Origin: UTCHB3 sp964371075
Lineage (GTDB): Bacteria; Bacteroidota; Ignavibacteria; Ignavibacteriales; Ignavibacteriaceae
Reading direction: 5' to 3'
Assembly (NCBI GenBank): GCA_964371075.1
Contig: CAYJKN010000001.1
Coordinates: 806,001 to 870,000, forward strand
Length of the DNA stretch: 64,000 bases
A model generated the notes under the pieces. That model was not told the DNA's origin and searched no databases. It was given only the letters and a program-made list of their open reading frames with translations. How positions within the stretch are numbered: position 1 is the stretch's first letter; every line of letters begins with the position of its first letter. Positions 16,975-27,346 of this stretch are shown here, piece after piece. Both the position numbers and the translations under genes were made by a program.

Positions 16975-18258
16975 ATGCAAACATTACTTAAAAATCTCAG
17001 AATTATTGATACCACTTTGAACATCGATCAAAAAGCCGATATCCTCATAGACAACGGTAACATCGAAAAGATTGGAACGGGTATTGAGGTCAATGACTGG
17101 AATGTTGATATCCACGATATGGAGGGATGTATTGCAGCTCCGGGTTTTATCGACATTCATGTCCACTTGCGTGAACCGGGAAGAGAAGATGAAGAAACTG
17201 TCGTCTCAGGATGTATGGGTGCTGCTGCAGGTGGATTCACAGCAATTGCGAGCATGCCAAACACCGACCCTGCTGCTGATGCTGCTGAAATTATTGAATC
17301 GATTATAACCAAATCCGCAAAAACTCCTGTTGATGTTTATCCCATCGGTGCCGCAACAATCGAACGAAAAGGTGAACAGCTTGCCCCGATTGGTGAACTT
17401 GTAGAGGCCGGTGCGGTTGCCTTTTCAGATGATGGAGTTGCCATTAAAACGGCAGGGATTCTTAGACGGGTAATGGAATATGCTTCAATGTATGATGCAC
17501 CTGTTATCGAACATTGTGAAGATGAATCCATGGCAGGAGGATCAATGAACGAAGGATTTAATTCCACACGGTTTGGTTTAACTTCCATACCGCCGATTGC
17601 TGAAGAGTTGACAGTTGCTCGTGATATCATGATGGCTGAATACACCGGAGCTAAAGTACATATTGCGCATATCTCCACTGCAAAGGCAGTTCAACTTGTC
17701 AGAGAGGGAAAAGCAAAAGGTATTAAAGTGACAGCAGAAGTGGCTCCCCATCACTTTACTCTTACAGATGACTGCCTTGCCGATTACGACACAAACTTCA
17801 AAATGAATCCCCCTTTGAGAACAAAAACTGATGTTTTGGCGATGATTGAAGGTCTCAAAGATGGAACAATCGATTGTATAGCTTCCGATCATGCTCCACA
17901 CGCGATTGAAGAGAAGGAGATGGAATTTGAGTATGCGCCTAACGGGATCCTCGGACTTGAAACCACTCTAGGATTAACCCTTAATAACCTCTACCATCAA
18001 GGTGTATTGTCGATTCCACAGATAATCGAAAAACTTGTGGTAAACCCGAGGAACATACTTGGAATACATGTCCCTGTTATTCGAGAGGGTGAAAAAGCCA
18101 ACCTGACCATTTTTGATCCTGAAAAAGAATACAAAGTTAATGTGGCAGGATTCAAATCCAAATCACGGAACTCACCCTTTGACGGTTACACCCTCAAAGG
18201 TGCTCCTGTAGCAATCTTTAATAAAGGCAAATTAGTGATTTCTCAAGTGGCAGGATAA
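16975..18258 (+). CDS. pyrC: Dihydroorotase, class I zinc amidohydrolase
   Basis: A 427-residue amidohydrolase that cyclises carbamoyl aspartate to dihydroorotate. Metal ligands are visible in DIHVHLRE (HxH, near residue 60), EHCEDE, HIAHIST and ASDHAPH (the catalytic Asp). Length and motifs fit the class I (Bacillus/CAD-type) enzymes. Translationally it is tightly linked to pyrB, with 2 bp between them. A strong terminator follows at 18263, so the transcript appears to hold only pyrR, pyrB and pyrC; the other pyrimidine genes must be elsewhere. Confidence 0.97.
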   Translation: MQTLLKNLRIIDTTLNIDQKADILIDNGNIEKIGTGIEVNDWNVDIHDMEGCIAAPGFIDIHVHLREPGREDEETVVSGCMGAAAGGFTAIASMPNTDPAADAAEIIESIITKSAKTPVDVYPIGAATIERKGEQLAPIGELVEAGAVAFSDDGVAIKTAGILRRVMEYASMYDAPVIEHCEDESMAGGSMNEGFNSTRFGLTSIPPIAEELTVARDIMMAEYTGAKVHIAHISTAKAVQLVREGKAKGIKVTAEVAPHHFTLTDDCLADYDTNFKMNPPLRTKTDVLAMIEGLKDGTIDCIASDHAPHAIEEKEMEFEYAPNGILGLETTLGLTLNNLYHQGVLSIPQIIEKLVVNPRNILGIHVPVIREGEKANLTIFDPEKEYKVNVAGFKSKSRNSPFDGYTLKGAPVAIFNKGKLVISQVAG

Positions 18259-18262
18259 AATT

Positions 18263-18300
18263 AAAAAGGCAGCCGGAGACCCCAACGGCTGCCTTTTTTT
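18263..18300 (+). terminator. Rho-independent terminator of pyrRBC
   Basis: GGCAGCCG (18268-18275) pairs perfectly with CGGCTGCC (18286-18293), flanked by an A-tract and a T-tract of about nine. Confidence 0.92.
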
Positions 18301-18384
18301 ACTATAAATTATACATCTGTTCAAATTTCTGTACAATCATATCTCCCCTCCTCCCCCATTTTTAAACAAATAACAATCTTTTTT

Positions 18385-18401
18385 TTGGCACGCTTCTTGA
18401 T
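18385..18401 (+). promoter_or_regulatory. Sigma-54-like promoter
   Basis: TTGGCAC (18385-18391), 5 nt, then TTGAT (18397-18401). This matches the -24/-12 consensus TTGGCAC-N5-TTGCW except GC to GA at -12. The implied start near 18413 leaves ~26 nt before the ATG at 18439, and an SD lies in between. Confidence 0.6.
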
Positions 18402-18438
18402 ACATATAGAGCAGAAACTTTTAACAAGAGGCTATACC

Positions 18439-19248
18439 ATGAAAAAGACAACATTATTTATATTATTTTCGGCAACAGTATTGTCGATCACAGGATGCAG
18501 ATGGAGAGCAGATTCTTTTGTCGATCCAATTTACGATGATAGAGCACCTCAGGCACCAAGAAATGTAGAAATATTTAACGGCGACGGAGTTGCCACAGTG
18601 ATTTGGGATCACAGTCCCGACTCTGATGTAAAAGGTTACAGGGTTTATTCTTCTTCATCTTTCAACGGAAGATATGATTACATAGCAACAGTTTATGGTA
18701 CACAATATGATGATTATGGTGTTCACAATGGAAGTAAATACTTCTACGCTGTAACTGCCTATGATTATAACGGGAATGAATCCGATCTGAGTTACGAATA
18801 TGCTTATGCTGTTCCAAGACCTGAAGGATTTGGCAAACTTCTTAATGAAGCAAATTCTTTCCCTGCATCGTCAGGATACGATTTCTCAGGATACAGAACT
18901 GTAGCATGGAACTCACAAGATGCCGATGTGTTCTTTGAAAAAGTTGACGGAATTTATTATCTTTCAGTTTTTGATGACACCGACATTCAGGACATGGGAA
19001 GCACAAGAGACATCTACGACATCGCTTTTGCACCTGAATCAGGCTGGGCACCTAACAAAACCGTAAAGGCAGTACCTGGAAGAACTTATGTACTCTGGCT
19101 GTGGGACAACACCTTTGCAAAAATAAGAGTAAAAACAATAACAGCTGACAGACTTGTATTCGATTGGGCTTATCAAACAGTTGAAGGTGAACCACAATTG
19201 AAACCGGTTATTGCCAAAGGTCAAAGAAAACTCTCAAGAGTTCAATAA
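18439..19248 (+). CDS. Lipoprotein with fibronectin type III domain
   Basis: A 269-residue lipoprotein. The ATG at 18439 is chosen (AAGAGG, 7 nt upstream), not the in-frame ATG at 18385, because it begins a lipoprotein signal ending in SITGCRW with Cys at residue 20; 18385 also overlaps the sigma-54-like promoter. A fibronectin-III-like domain follows (~35-125: APRNVEIFNGDGVATVIWDHS ends in a typical YFYAVTAYDYNGNES segment). The C-terminal ~130 residues are unrecognised. It should be anchored in the outer membrane or periplasm. It precedes a DUF4783 protein and a large histidine kinase in the same direction, so it may feed an envelope signal to that kinase; that link is inference. Confidence 0.85.
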   Translation: MKKTTLFILFSATVLSITGCRWRADSFVDPIYDDRAPQAPRNVEIFNGDGVATVIWDHSPDSDVKGYRVYSSSSFNGRYDYIATVYGTQYDDYGVHNGSKYFYAVTAYDYNGNESDLSYEYAYAVPRPEGFGKLLNEANSFPASSGYDFSGYRTVAWNSQDADVFFEKVDGIYYLSVFDDTDIQDMGSTRDIYDIAFAPESGWAPNKTVKAVPGRTYVLWLWDNTFAKIRVKTITADRLVFDWAYQTVEGEPQLKPVIAKGQRKLSRVQ

Positions 19249-19282
19249 TCTGAAACCGGATAAAAAATAAAGCTGCAACAAA

Positions 19283-19726
19283 ATGAAAAAGTATCTTAAA
19301 ATAACTCTAATAATCTGGCTCCTGTCTCTTACGGCAGGAGCTCAGGTTTCCAACCTCACAGATAAATCTAAGAATTTTAGAAGCATACCTGAACCCACAG
19401 AAGTTTTTTTCGATTTGGAAAACGGGTTAAAACATGGCGATCCCTCGAAATTTTCAAAATATTTATCAGAAAATTCATATATAAGTCTTCCAAATGGTGT
19501 TTCTGGTTATTTTAGCAGTAACCAATCTTTTTATATTTTGAAAGACTTTTTTAAATCTTTTGATCCCGTCAATTTCAGCTTTTCACAAACAGGTGGAAAG
19601 AAGGATCCGGTCGCTACCGGCGGGCTTATCTATGAGTCGAATGGAAAAAGAGAACATGCCATTGTTTATATCACCCTGCAATATGAGAGTAATTCTTGGA
19701 GGGTAACTCAACTAACGGTAAACTAA
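19283..19726 (+). CDS. DUF4783 (NTF2-like) exported protein
   Basis: A 147-residue protein with a signal peptide (residues 1-20, ending LTAGAQ) and one small alpha+beta domain of the DUF4783 type common in Bacteroidota: a helix near LENGLKHGDPSKFSKYL, ILKDFFKSF, then strands ending WRVTQLTVN. The fold is expected to be NTF2-like; function is unknown. It lies 34 bp after the lipoprotein gene, and its last 31 bp overlap the predicted start of the histidine kinase gene, so the three are likely one transcript. Confidence 0.85.
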   Translation: MKKYLKITLIIWLLSLTAGAQVSNLTDKSKNFRSIPEPTEVFFDLENGLKHGDPSKFSKYLSENSYISLPNGVSGYFSSNQSFYILKDFFKSFDPVNFSFSQTGGKKDPVATGGLIYESNGKREHAIVYITLQYESNSWRVTQLTVN

Positions 19727-22700
19727 GTTTTGCCTCTGTTATAAGTTTTCTAAAAACACACCGGAAGACCGCGTTACTGCTGTCTTCCGGCTTTTTATTT
19801 TCACTCCTTATTCTAATTTCTTCTCCCCTGCCCGATTCTAAAATAAGTAAACTTAACAAAAATCAGATTGACGAAATCAGACAACAAATAAATGACAGAT
19901 TTGTTGTCGAAACCCGGAATATTGAAGATTTTCAGAATAAACAGATCGAAAATATTTTGAAGTGGGGCGTTGGTGCTATCACAAGAGAAACCGACGACAA
20001 TTACTTTTCATCAGCAGTTTACGACTCCACAATGAATTTTATTGCCGGCTACTCACTTTTATCTGAAATTACTCCTGATGAATTTAAGTCCTTCAAGACA
20101 CAAAATCTGTTTGTGAAAAGAAATGCCATTTTTTCATGGTTGTGTTCAATCAAGCAGGTTAAGATAAAAAACAATCTTTGTTATATAATCACTGCATCAG
20201 TTCTCGAAAAGAATTATATCCTGAAAAATCAGTATAACCTGAATAGAGCCCTTTTCGACGAACTGAAAAAGGAATTTAATGTCGATATCACATTTTTAGA
20301 AGGAAAAGATGACCCGGCGAATGTTCTTGTATTTTCAGATCAAAACCAAAAATTGTTTTCTGTCCGGCTCTCATTTCCGCAAAATCTGGTGGAAACAACC
20401 TCAATAACTGCTACACTGGCAAGGTTACTACTTTTTCTTTCCTCGATTACTTTGTTCATTATAGCTATCTATTTACGACTTAACTCCCTGATTATCCCCA
20501 TAAAATCGAGTGTCAACAAAAAGATTTCTTTTCCGCCATTGGTCATTGATCTTCTCTTGTTGATTGTGATAGTATTGGTCAGAATATTTTTGCTCGAATT
20601 TGAAGCCGGAAAACTAATTGGTCTTGCAGTTTTTGATAATGCTGCAAATTACTCTTCACCGTTTGGTTTTGGAGTTGCAAAATCACCTGTTAATCTATTG
20701 ATTACAACATTTCTTGGTGCATTGTTTGCGGTGTTCGTTATTTTTAATCACTACAAAAATCAGGCGAACAATCAATTCTCAATCTTCCGGTTGATTATCT
20801 CAATCATAACCGGAAGTGCCGGATTGATACTGACCACCAGAGCCCTTGCTGCGATCCAGAGAAGCATCGTTTATGATAGTTCACTTCGTTATTTCCTCGG
20901 TGATTCCATTATCCCCGGAAAAGATGTAACATTGATGAATGTTTGTATCGTACTTGCCTCTTTCACACTAATAGCACTTGCAACATTGATGTTACACCGG
21001 TTAATCGAATCCTGGATTAATCTGTTTGAAAAAATTCCGGGAGAAAAATCGAGAAAATTTTCATCACGGGTTTTAACCCCGGCAGGCTGGATTGTTCCGG
21101 GAGTCACCTTTATAGTCTATTTCGCCACACAGGATAGCGAGTTGATTCCCACACTTCCCTCTTTATTGTTGATGATAGCCCTCCTGATTTCAGTAATTTC
21201 CTTCAGGCAAAACCGGTCGTCAATAGTTCTCAATCTATTGATTATATCGCTTGCTGCTTCTGTAGCTTCGATAATTTTGTTAAGCAAGTTTAATGAGGAC
21301 CTTGAAAAAGATTCGCTTAAAAAAATTGCCCTTGAGATAAACAGACCAACAACTACATTTATGAGATTTTTGGTGCAACAGTCGCTATCTGTGGCGCTCA
21401 AACAGCAGTTTAATACTTCATCGGGAGAAAAAGCACTTGAAGGAATGGCTTTCAAAATCTGGTCAGGGAGTATCCTTAACGGAGAAGTATTTCCTTGCAA
21501 GATCACTATCTACAAAGGAAAAGAAAAGATAGACATTTTTTCTCCATTTGGCATTCCGGCCTTAAACGATTTTGAAGATACTCCCGATTCCTCAATCACT
21601 GACATCAGCATTAGAGAAAAAGAGATTACTGATGGAAGTATAATCTCAGGGGTCATTCCTGTTTCGATGGACGATTCAACCGGTTTTTTCACGGTTGTAT
21701 CCATCTTAAGACGGGATTTCCAGGTGCCCGGAGCCGGAATACCTGAATTCCTGCGTCCTGATGCTAACCCGGTAAATGACATTATCGATCTCAGAAGAAT
21801 GTCGATATTTAAGTTTAGTGACAACTCCCCACAGGGAAATTTTGGTGAATTGCAGTTGCCAGAAAGAGTATTAAATTCCATCAATCAAAAGGTTTCAACG
21901 GGGCTTTATGAAGAGATGTTTAGAACAGTAGTTGATGGATCAGAAGCAAGTGTATTTTTTTCCTTTTCACTTATCGATGAAAGTGAGCAACTCACTATAT
22001 TGATCTTGAAGGACAAAGACCCTGTCAGAATACTGTTTAATTTTTTCAAGCTCTTTTTCCTTCATTCCATTTTCATTTTTTCATTGCTGGTGATCTTTAT
22101 CCTGCTAAAAATTAAAATTATAACATCAAATTTTTTCAGATTCAGATTCCAACTCACTGCCAGTTTTCTCGTGATCTCGACCATTCCGATTCTTGCACTT
22201 GGAATTTTTAACCGTGATAATCAGGCTTCGGCAGATGAGAAGAACCGTTATCTGACACTCAAGTCAAGATCCGAAAAAGTGAAACAGATGATCCAAAGCA
22301 GGGATTCATCTTCTACGGCTCCCCTCCCGATGGGAATTCCATTTATACTTTTTAAGAATGGAATGGAGTATAAAATTTCATCCAACGAGTTAAGAGCACC
22401 CCTCATTCCTTCACTTTCAATGTTGCCAGCATCAGTCTCGGGAATTGTCTCCCTCAAAGATGTTTTTCTTGCACAATCGATTGATAAATATAGATACTAT
22501 TCCCTCTCACGATCATGGATATCAGGGAATGATGTGTATTCTGTTTTGGTTAACGACATCTCCGATCGGGATGAGCAATCTCTTTCGATGCTCGAGTTTG
22601 ATGTTTTCCTTTTTGGTGTTTATTCCCTTGCCATAATCCTGACAACACTTTTTGCAACTGCTCTTTCGGGAAGGATTTCTTCACCAATAATTAAGTTGAC

Positions 22701-23499
22701 ACGAGTGGCAAATTCGGTGGCACTCGGGAACTTCGAGTATGAAATTTCTTCTTCAAGCAGGGGTGAAATAGGAGAACTGATCCGGGGCTTCAGATATATG
22801 ACAGATGAACTAAGGAAAAATCAGGATGAAATCGCTCTACTTGAAAGAGAAGCAGCCTGGAAAGAGATGGCTAAACAGGTAGCTCACGAAGTTAAAAACC
22901 CCTTAACTCCAATGAAACTAAGTGTGCAACATCTTCTTTCTGCCCAAAAGGACAATGCACGCGATTTACCCGCTCTTACTGAAAAAATTCTTAATTCGCT
23001 GTTAAAACAGATTGAAATATTAAATCAGACGGCATCCGAATTTTCCAAATTTGCAAAAATGCCCGGATTTGAACCTCATACAATTGAAATCGTCTCTCTT
23101 ATTTCGGAGGTAAAAGATCTTTACACGGGATCACCTACTCGAATAAATTTTTCAACTCCCCTGACAGAAGCTTTCATTAAAGGTGATGAATCTTTCTTTA
23201 AAAGGTCGGTTATAAATCTCATTAGAAACGCAGTTCAGGCGGGAGCCTCCTCAATCAGTTTGTCACTCAGTCTCGTTGATAATGATTATGAGCTGATTGT
23301 AGCTGATAATGGAAAAGGGATTCCACTTGAAAATCGTGATAAGATTTTTGAAATTAATTTTACGACTAAAGCCACAGGAACCGGGCTGGGGCTTAAGTTA
23401 ACACGAAGATTTGTAGAATCAGCTGGTGGTTCAATTGAACTGCTCGACAAAAAGCCCGGGGCACATTTTAAAATCAGTTTTCCTGTTTTTCATGATTAA
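19696..23499 (+). CDS. Very large NtrY-like sensor histidine kinase
   Basis: A 1267-residue kinase. The first helix (~26-46) is followed by an outside domain of ~180 residues, then about eight helices (~235-545), a second outside domain (~550-780), two helices and a third outside loop, and a last helix near 985-1010 leading to HAMP. HisKA holds AHEVKNPLTPMKL with the phospho-acceptor His near residue 1064; HATPase motifs are NLIRNAVQAG, ADNGKGIP and TGTGLGL. NtrY proteins are usually ~750 residues, so the membrane part is greatly enlarged. The start is a TTG at 19696 with GAGAG six nt upstream; no ATG exists before the first helix. The natural partner would be a sigma-54 activator of NtrX type; none is adjacent. 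Confidence 0.9.
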   Translation: MEGNSTNGKLSFASVISFLKTHRKTALLLSSGFLFSLLILISSPLPDSKISKLNKNQIDEIRQQINDRFVVETRNIEDFQNKQIENILKWGVGAITRETDDNYFSSAVYDSTMNFIAGYSLLSEITPDEFKSFKTQNLFVKRNAIFSWLCSIKQVKIKNNLCYIITASVLEKNYILKNQYNLNRALFDELKKEFNVDITFLEGKDDPANVLVFSDQNQKLFSVRLSFPQNLVETTSITATLARLLLFLSSITLFIIAIYLRLNSLIIPIKSSVNKKISFPPLVIDLLLLIVIVLVRIFLLEFEAGKLIGLAVFDNAANYSSPFGFGVAKSPVNLLITTFLGALFAVFVIFNHYKNQANNQFSIFRLIISIITGSAGLILTTRALAAIQRSIVYDSSLRYFLGDSIIPGKDVTLMNVCIVLASFTLIALATLMLHRLIESWINLFEKIPGEKSRKFSSRVLTPAGWIVPGVTFIVYFATQDSELIPTLPSLLLMIALLISVISFRQNRSSIVLNLLIISLAASVASIILLSKFNEDLEKDSLKKIALEINRPTTTFMRFLVQQSLSVALKQQFNTSSGEKALEGMAFKIWSGSILNGEVFPCKITIYKGKEKIDIFSPFGIPALNDFEDTPDSSITDISIREKEITDGSIISGVIPVSMDDSTGFFTVVSILRRDFQVPGAGIPEFLRPDANPVNDIIDLRRMSIFKFSDNSPQGNFGELQLPERVLNSINQKVSTGLYEEMFRTVVDGSEASVFFSFSLIDESEQLTILILKDKDPVRILFNFFKLFFLHSIFIFSLLVIFILLKIKIITSNFFRFRFQLTASFLVISTIPILALGIFNRDNQASADEKNRYLTLKSRSEKVKQMIQSRDSSSTAPLPMGIPFILFKNGMEYKISSNELRAPLIPSLSMLPASVSGIVSLKDVFLAQSIDKYRYYSLSRSWISGNDVYSVLVNDISDRDEQSLSMLEFDVFLFGVYSLAIILTTLFATALSGRISSPIIKLTRVANSVALGNFEYEISSSSRGEIGELIRGFRYMTDELRKNQDEIALLEREAAWKEMAKQVAHEVKNPLTPMKLSVQHLLSAQKDNARDLPALTEKILNSLLKQIEILNQTASEFSKFAKMPGFEPHTIEIVSLISEVKDLYTGSPTRINFSTPLTEAFIKGDESFFKRSVINLIRNAVQAGASSISLSLSLVDNDYELIVADNGKGIPLENRDKIFEINFTTKATGTGLGLKLTRRFVESAGGSIELLDKKPGAHFKISFPVFHD

Positions 23500-23599
23500 T
23501 TGATCTTTTGCCGGGATTTTTATAAATTAATTTTATCTATTGTCACTTTTTTCTATCTCCACAATCAGATAATACTTTAAACATCTTGAGGATACAAGA

Positions 23600-26500
23600 A
23601 TGTCAACTCTTACTAATCAACAGAAATTAGCTTCAGGACTGGATAATCATATTCTGGTGACCGCCAATGCGGGATCAGGCAAAACCAGGGTACTTGCCGG
23701 AAGATTTGTTGATGCACTTCTTAATGAAAATGTGAAAGTCAATGATCTTGCTGCTATCACATTTACCGATAAAGCTGCCTCTGAATTATATGCCAAAATA
23801 CGACTTGAGTTAACCAATTTGTATGCCTCCACAGAAGATGTTGCCTTAAAAAACCGAATTAATAATTTGATCAAAGACTTGATCAACTCAAATATCTCGA
23901 CCATACACTCTTTTTGTTCAGGGATATTAAAAGAGTATGCAGTTGAGGCCGGAATTGATCCCGGGTTCACGCTGGTTGATAAGAGAGCAGCAGAAAATCT
24001 GTTAAACGATTCAATAGAAAAGGTGATAAGTGACTCACTTGCCGATTCATCACTCAATCCGTTAATCAAAAAGGTGGTCAGACTTTTTAAAGGGACAGAA
24101 AACTTTAAAAAGGCGCTGGCAGAAATGATACGGAACCGAAAAAGGATGATGACTTGGCTCGGTAATTTTCCGGGAGATCCTGATTCGAAATCAATTTTCC
24201 AATTTAGTCTCGACAAAATTGAGGAATTTACTTCAATCCTTTTCCCAACACTCGAATTGCAAATTTCCAAACTTGAAGAATTAAACAATTTTATCCTTGA
24301 GCAATCCGGTTCGTCGATCGCTGAGGCCGGACGATTACATCTTGATCTCTATCATTCTGCATCAGGTTTCTTCGACAAATTTGTCCATCTCTCCAACTTT
24401 ATTCATTCAATTAATTCGAAGTCGTCAAAGGGAATCGTGTTGCGTTCCCAACAGTATCTTACATCTAAAATATCAAAATCTCTTTCAGTTGATGTTGAGT
24501 CAGAATATCGATTGATTAATGAAAATCTGACCGGATTTTTCTATTCCATCACCGAATTTGATCTCACATTAGAAAAAAATCTGCTTATCAGATTCTCTGA
24601 ATATGCTGAACTGCTCTGCGTAACTTACAAGATGGTCTCAGATGAATTTGACAAAGCAAAGAAGAGGATTAATTGCATCGATTTTGAAGATATGTTAATC
24701 TTTACTGCCGATCTTCTGACAAAGGAGACGATACGAAAAAATGTGACGGGCAAATTCAAATACATTATGATCGATGAATACCAGGATACCAATGATCTCC
24801 AGTTTGCCATATTTCTGCCAATTCTTGGAGATTTGAGTGCAGGAAATCTGTACGTTGTCGGAGATAAAAAACAAAGCATTTATGGATTCAGGGATGCAGA
24901 CCTGAATGTATTTAATAAAACTGCAAAAAAAATTACCGAAAACTCGGGTAACTCTGTAATACTTGAACATACTTTTCGCCTGTCTAAAGAGTTAACCGCG
25001 TTTGTAAACAAGATTTTCCCTTCAATTTTTTCAACTTATAATCCAATTTTTGACGGTTCGGAGGAACAATTTGTGGATAAACGACTCCTCACGAGTGCAG
25101 TTGACTATGAGGATACTACTTTTTTCGACATAAATAAGAACTATAAAAAAAGTGAAATCTCTTTTCTGATCAATCGGGAAATGAGCACTACGAAGAAAAA
25201 ATCTGACGTAGAATTTATCGAAGAAAAATCCGTATTGTCTCCTGATGAAAAAGAAGCAAAACTTCTGGCTTCTCACCTTGGTGACCATTTCCGGGAAATC
25301 TGCGAATTTAATAATAGTGGCGGGGAGAAACTTTCTGTTGCAATTTTGACAAGAAAAAGGGATGATTTTGTTTTCCTGGAGAGTGCCCTCGCCGAGGCAA
25401 ATATCCCTTATGAACTTATGGGAGGTAAAAGATTTTATCAACATCAAGTTGTGCAGGACATCTCGCTGATTTTTCGTTTTATCACCGATCCTGATGATGA
25501 TTTTACTCTCTATTCTCTCCTTAGATCTCCATTTTTCTCATTTTCGGATGAAGACCTCTTAATAATTTCTCAAGTGCCGGGAACAACGGTTTTCTCAAAA
25601 CTATCCTTTCTTGGCTCGGTTCAGGAAAATATTTATTCAAAAGCACTAAATCTTTTGTCACACTTGAAGAGCATATCACTTGAAGCCAAGCCTTATGCGA
25701 TAATCGATTTTATGCTGAGTAAAACTCCATATCTCGCGGTGATTCAAAACCGTCAAAACGGAAAACAATATCTGGCGAATATTCGTAAAATTTTATCACA
25801 ATCGATAGAATTCGAGGAGTCGCCTTTTAATTCGGTCTTCGACTACAATGAATATCTATCCGGATTAATTTCAATCGAAGAAGATGAAACTCAGGCTCCA
25901 CTTGCCCTCGATGAAAAGAGTGTTAAAATAATGACAATACACCAGGCGAAAGGTCTGGAGTTTACCACTGTGTATATCTTTGCTGCCGGAGACCCTGCAT
26001 TCTTCACTGCAACTCAGAAGGAAAATACTCTTGCAGTTAACAAAGAACTTGGTCTGATATTTAAAGTGCCTGAAACAGAGGATATTTTTTATAAAAGTAA
26101 AGAAAGTTTACACTTTCGCCTTGCTGAGTATTGGAGGAGACAAGTTTCTATTGAGGAAGCAAAACGGGTTCTCTATGTTGCTATTACAAGAGCCGCAAAC
26201 AATCTTATTCTCTGTGGAACGGTTAAAGACGATAAACCCCAAAAGAAATCCTTCCTTGAAATGGTATTTCAGGCTCTATATCTGGATATGATTCCAGAAA
26301 ACGACCTTTCTTTCCAAGTCAGTAACATGAAAATTGCAAAAAATGAGAATGGAGTCGTCATTGAAAAAGTGACGGAGGATTTTAACCTTCAGATAAATTT
26401 TATTTATGAGTTTGACTTAGCCCAAAAAAGCTTCAATTCAAATCAGAGTTCAAAACTTCAAAAAGATTTCCACATTCATCCGGAAAGCATTCCAAAACTC

Positions 26501-27346
26501 TATTCTGACGAAATAATTACAGCATCCAAATTTATAACATTTCTTGAGTGTCCATTTAAATATTATCTAAACTACATCTCAGGGGTGGCAAGCATCTCAA
26601 AATTTGCCAATCTGATCCCAACCGACCAACCGACAAGTACTGATGAAGAATATCTTGTGGAAGACACTTCACTCGCAGTTGCAGAAGGAGATGACTCAAC
26701 AACAAAGAGGAGCAGTTTTGGAGCGGTAACAGGATCTATTATTCATGATTATCTCGCGAAGATGGCCTCCAACCACTTCTCTGATAAACTTCTGAAAGAG
26801 TTGGCGGAAAATTATTTCATTAATAATGTGGACATCGGAGTTGATAAAAATCATCTTATAAAAATAATTACACACAAACTTGAAAAGTATTTGGCATCGA
26901 AGCAGGCAATACAAATTGAGAATTTCACCACATCTCACAACGAGTTTGAAATTTTTCTTCGATATGGTTCATTTTATCTGATGGGTGTGATTGACAAGAT
27001 TATTATATTAGAAGATAGAATCATCATAATTGATTATAAGACAGGCAAAAATTTAGAGGATGTGATGGAAAGATACTCGGCTCAGCTCGATTTTTATGCT
27101 TTCCTTACTTCTCGAATCTACACCAACATTAATACTTTTGAACTTCGATTGATTTCGATTGATAATTATGATGAATCAGTAACAAGAATTGTTTCCCGAA
27201 ATTCTGTATCCCAAACAGAAGAAAAACTTAACACTTTTGTTGATACCCTTAGATCAACAATATCAAATTCCGGTTTTTTTAGAAATACCGGCCATTGTCA
27301 TAAATGTAAATTTAGTATCCACAATAACAGATGTTTTGTACCATGA
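23600..27346 (+). CDS. UvrD/AddA-type helicase-nuclease
   Basis: A 1248-residue DNA repair motor. Superfamily 1 motifs in order: Walker A AGSGKT (Lys28), IDEYQDTND near residue 390, GDKKQSIYGFRDAD, a KIMTIHQAKGLEF motif near 778, and RVLYVAITRA. The C-terminus holds a PD-(D/E)XK nuclease (GVIDKI ... IIDYKTGKN, ~1145). Cysteines in LECPFKYYL (~983) and in the final CHKCKF...RCF segment fit an iron-sulphur-stapled nuclease of the AddB/Cas4 kind. It should resect double-strand breaks. AddA normally works with AddB, and no AddB gene is adjacent. Its stop overlaps the start of the next gene (ATGA at 27343). Confidence 0.92.
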   Translation: MSTLTNQQKLASGLDNHILVTANAGSGKTRVLAGRFVDALLNENVKVNDLAAITFTDKAASELYAKIRLELTNLYASTEDVALKNRINNLIKDLINSNISTIHSFCSGILKEYAVEAGIDPGFTLVDKRAAENLLNDSIEKVISDSLADSSLNPLIKKVVRLFKGTENFKKALAEMIRNRKRMMTWLGNFPGDPDSKSIFQFSLDKIEEFTSILFPTLELQISKLEELNNFILEQSGSSIAEAGRLHLDLYHSASGFFDKFVHLSNFIHSINSKSSKGIVLRSQQYLTSKISKSLSVDVESEYRLINENLTGFFYSITEFDLTLEKNLLIRFSEYAELLCVTYKMVSDEFDKAKKRINCIDFEDMLIFTADLLTKETIRKNVTGKFKYIMIDEYQDTNDLQFAIFLPILGDLSAGNLYVVGDKKQSIYGFRDADLNVFNKTAKKITENSGNSVILEHTFRLSKELTAFVNKIFPSIFSTYNPIFDGSEEQFVDKRLLTSAVDYEDTTFFDINKNYKKSEISFLINREMSTTKKKSDVEFIEEKSVLSPDEKEAKLLASHLGDHFREICEFNNSGGEKLSVAILTRKRDDFVFLESALAEANIPYELMGGKRFYQHQVVQDISLIFRFITDPDDDFTLYSLLRSPFFSFSDEDLLIISQVPGTTVFSKLSFLGSVQENIYSKALNLLSHLKSISLEAKPYAIIDFMLSKTPYLAVIQNRQNGKQYLANIRKILSQSIEFEESPFNSVFDYNEYLSGLISIEEDETQAPLALDEKSVKIMTIHQAKGLEFTTVYIFAAGDPAFFTATQKENTLAVNKELGLIFKVPETEDIFYKSKESLHFRLAEYWRRQVSIEEAKRVLYVAITRAANNLILCGTVKDDKPQKKSFLEMVFQALYLDMIPENDLSFQVSNMKIAKNENGVVIEKVTEDFNLQINFIYEFDLAQKSFNSNQSSKLQKDFHIHPESIPKLYSDEIITASKFITFLECPFKYYLNYISGVASISKFANLIPTDQPTSTDEEYLVEDTSLAVAEGDDSTTKRSSFGAVTGSIIHDYLAKMASNHFSDKLLKELAENYFINNVDIGVDKNHLIKIITHKLEKYLASKQAIQIENFTTSHNEFEIFLRYGSFYLMGVIDKIIILEDRIIIIDYKTGKNLEDVMERYSAQLDFYAFLTSRIYTNINTFELRLISIDNYDESVTRIVSRNSVSQTEEKLNTFVDTLRSTISNSGFFRNTGHCHKCKFSIHNNRCFVP

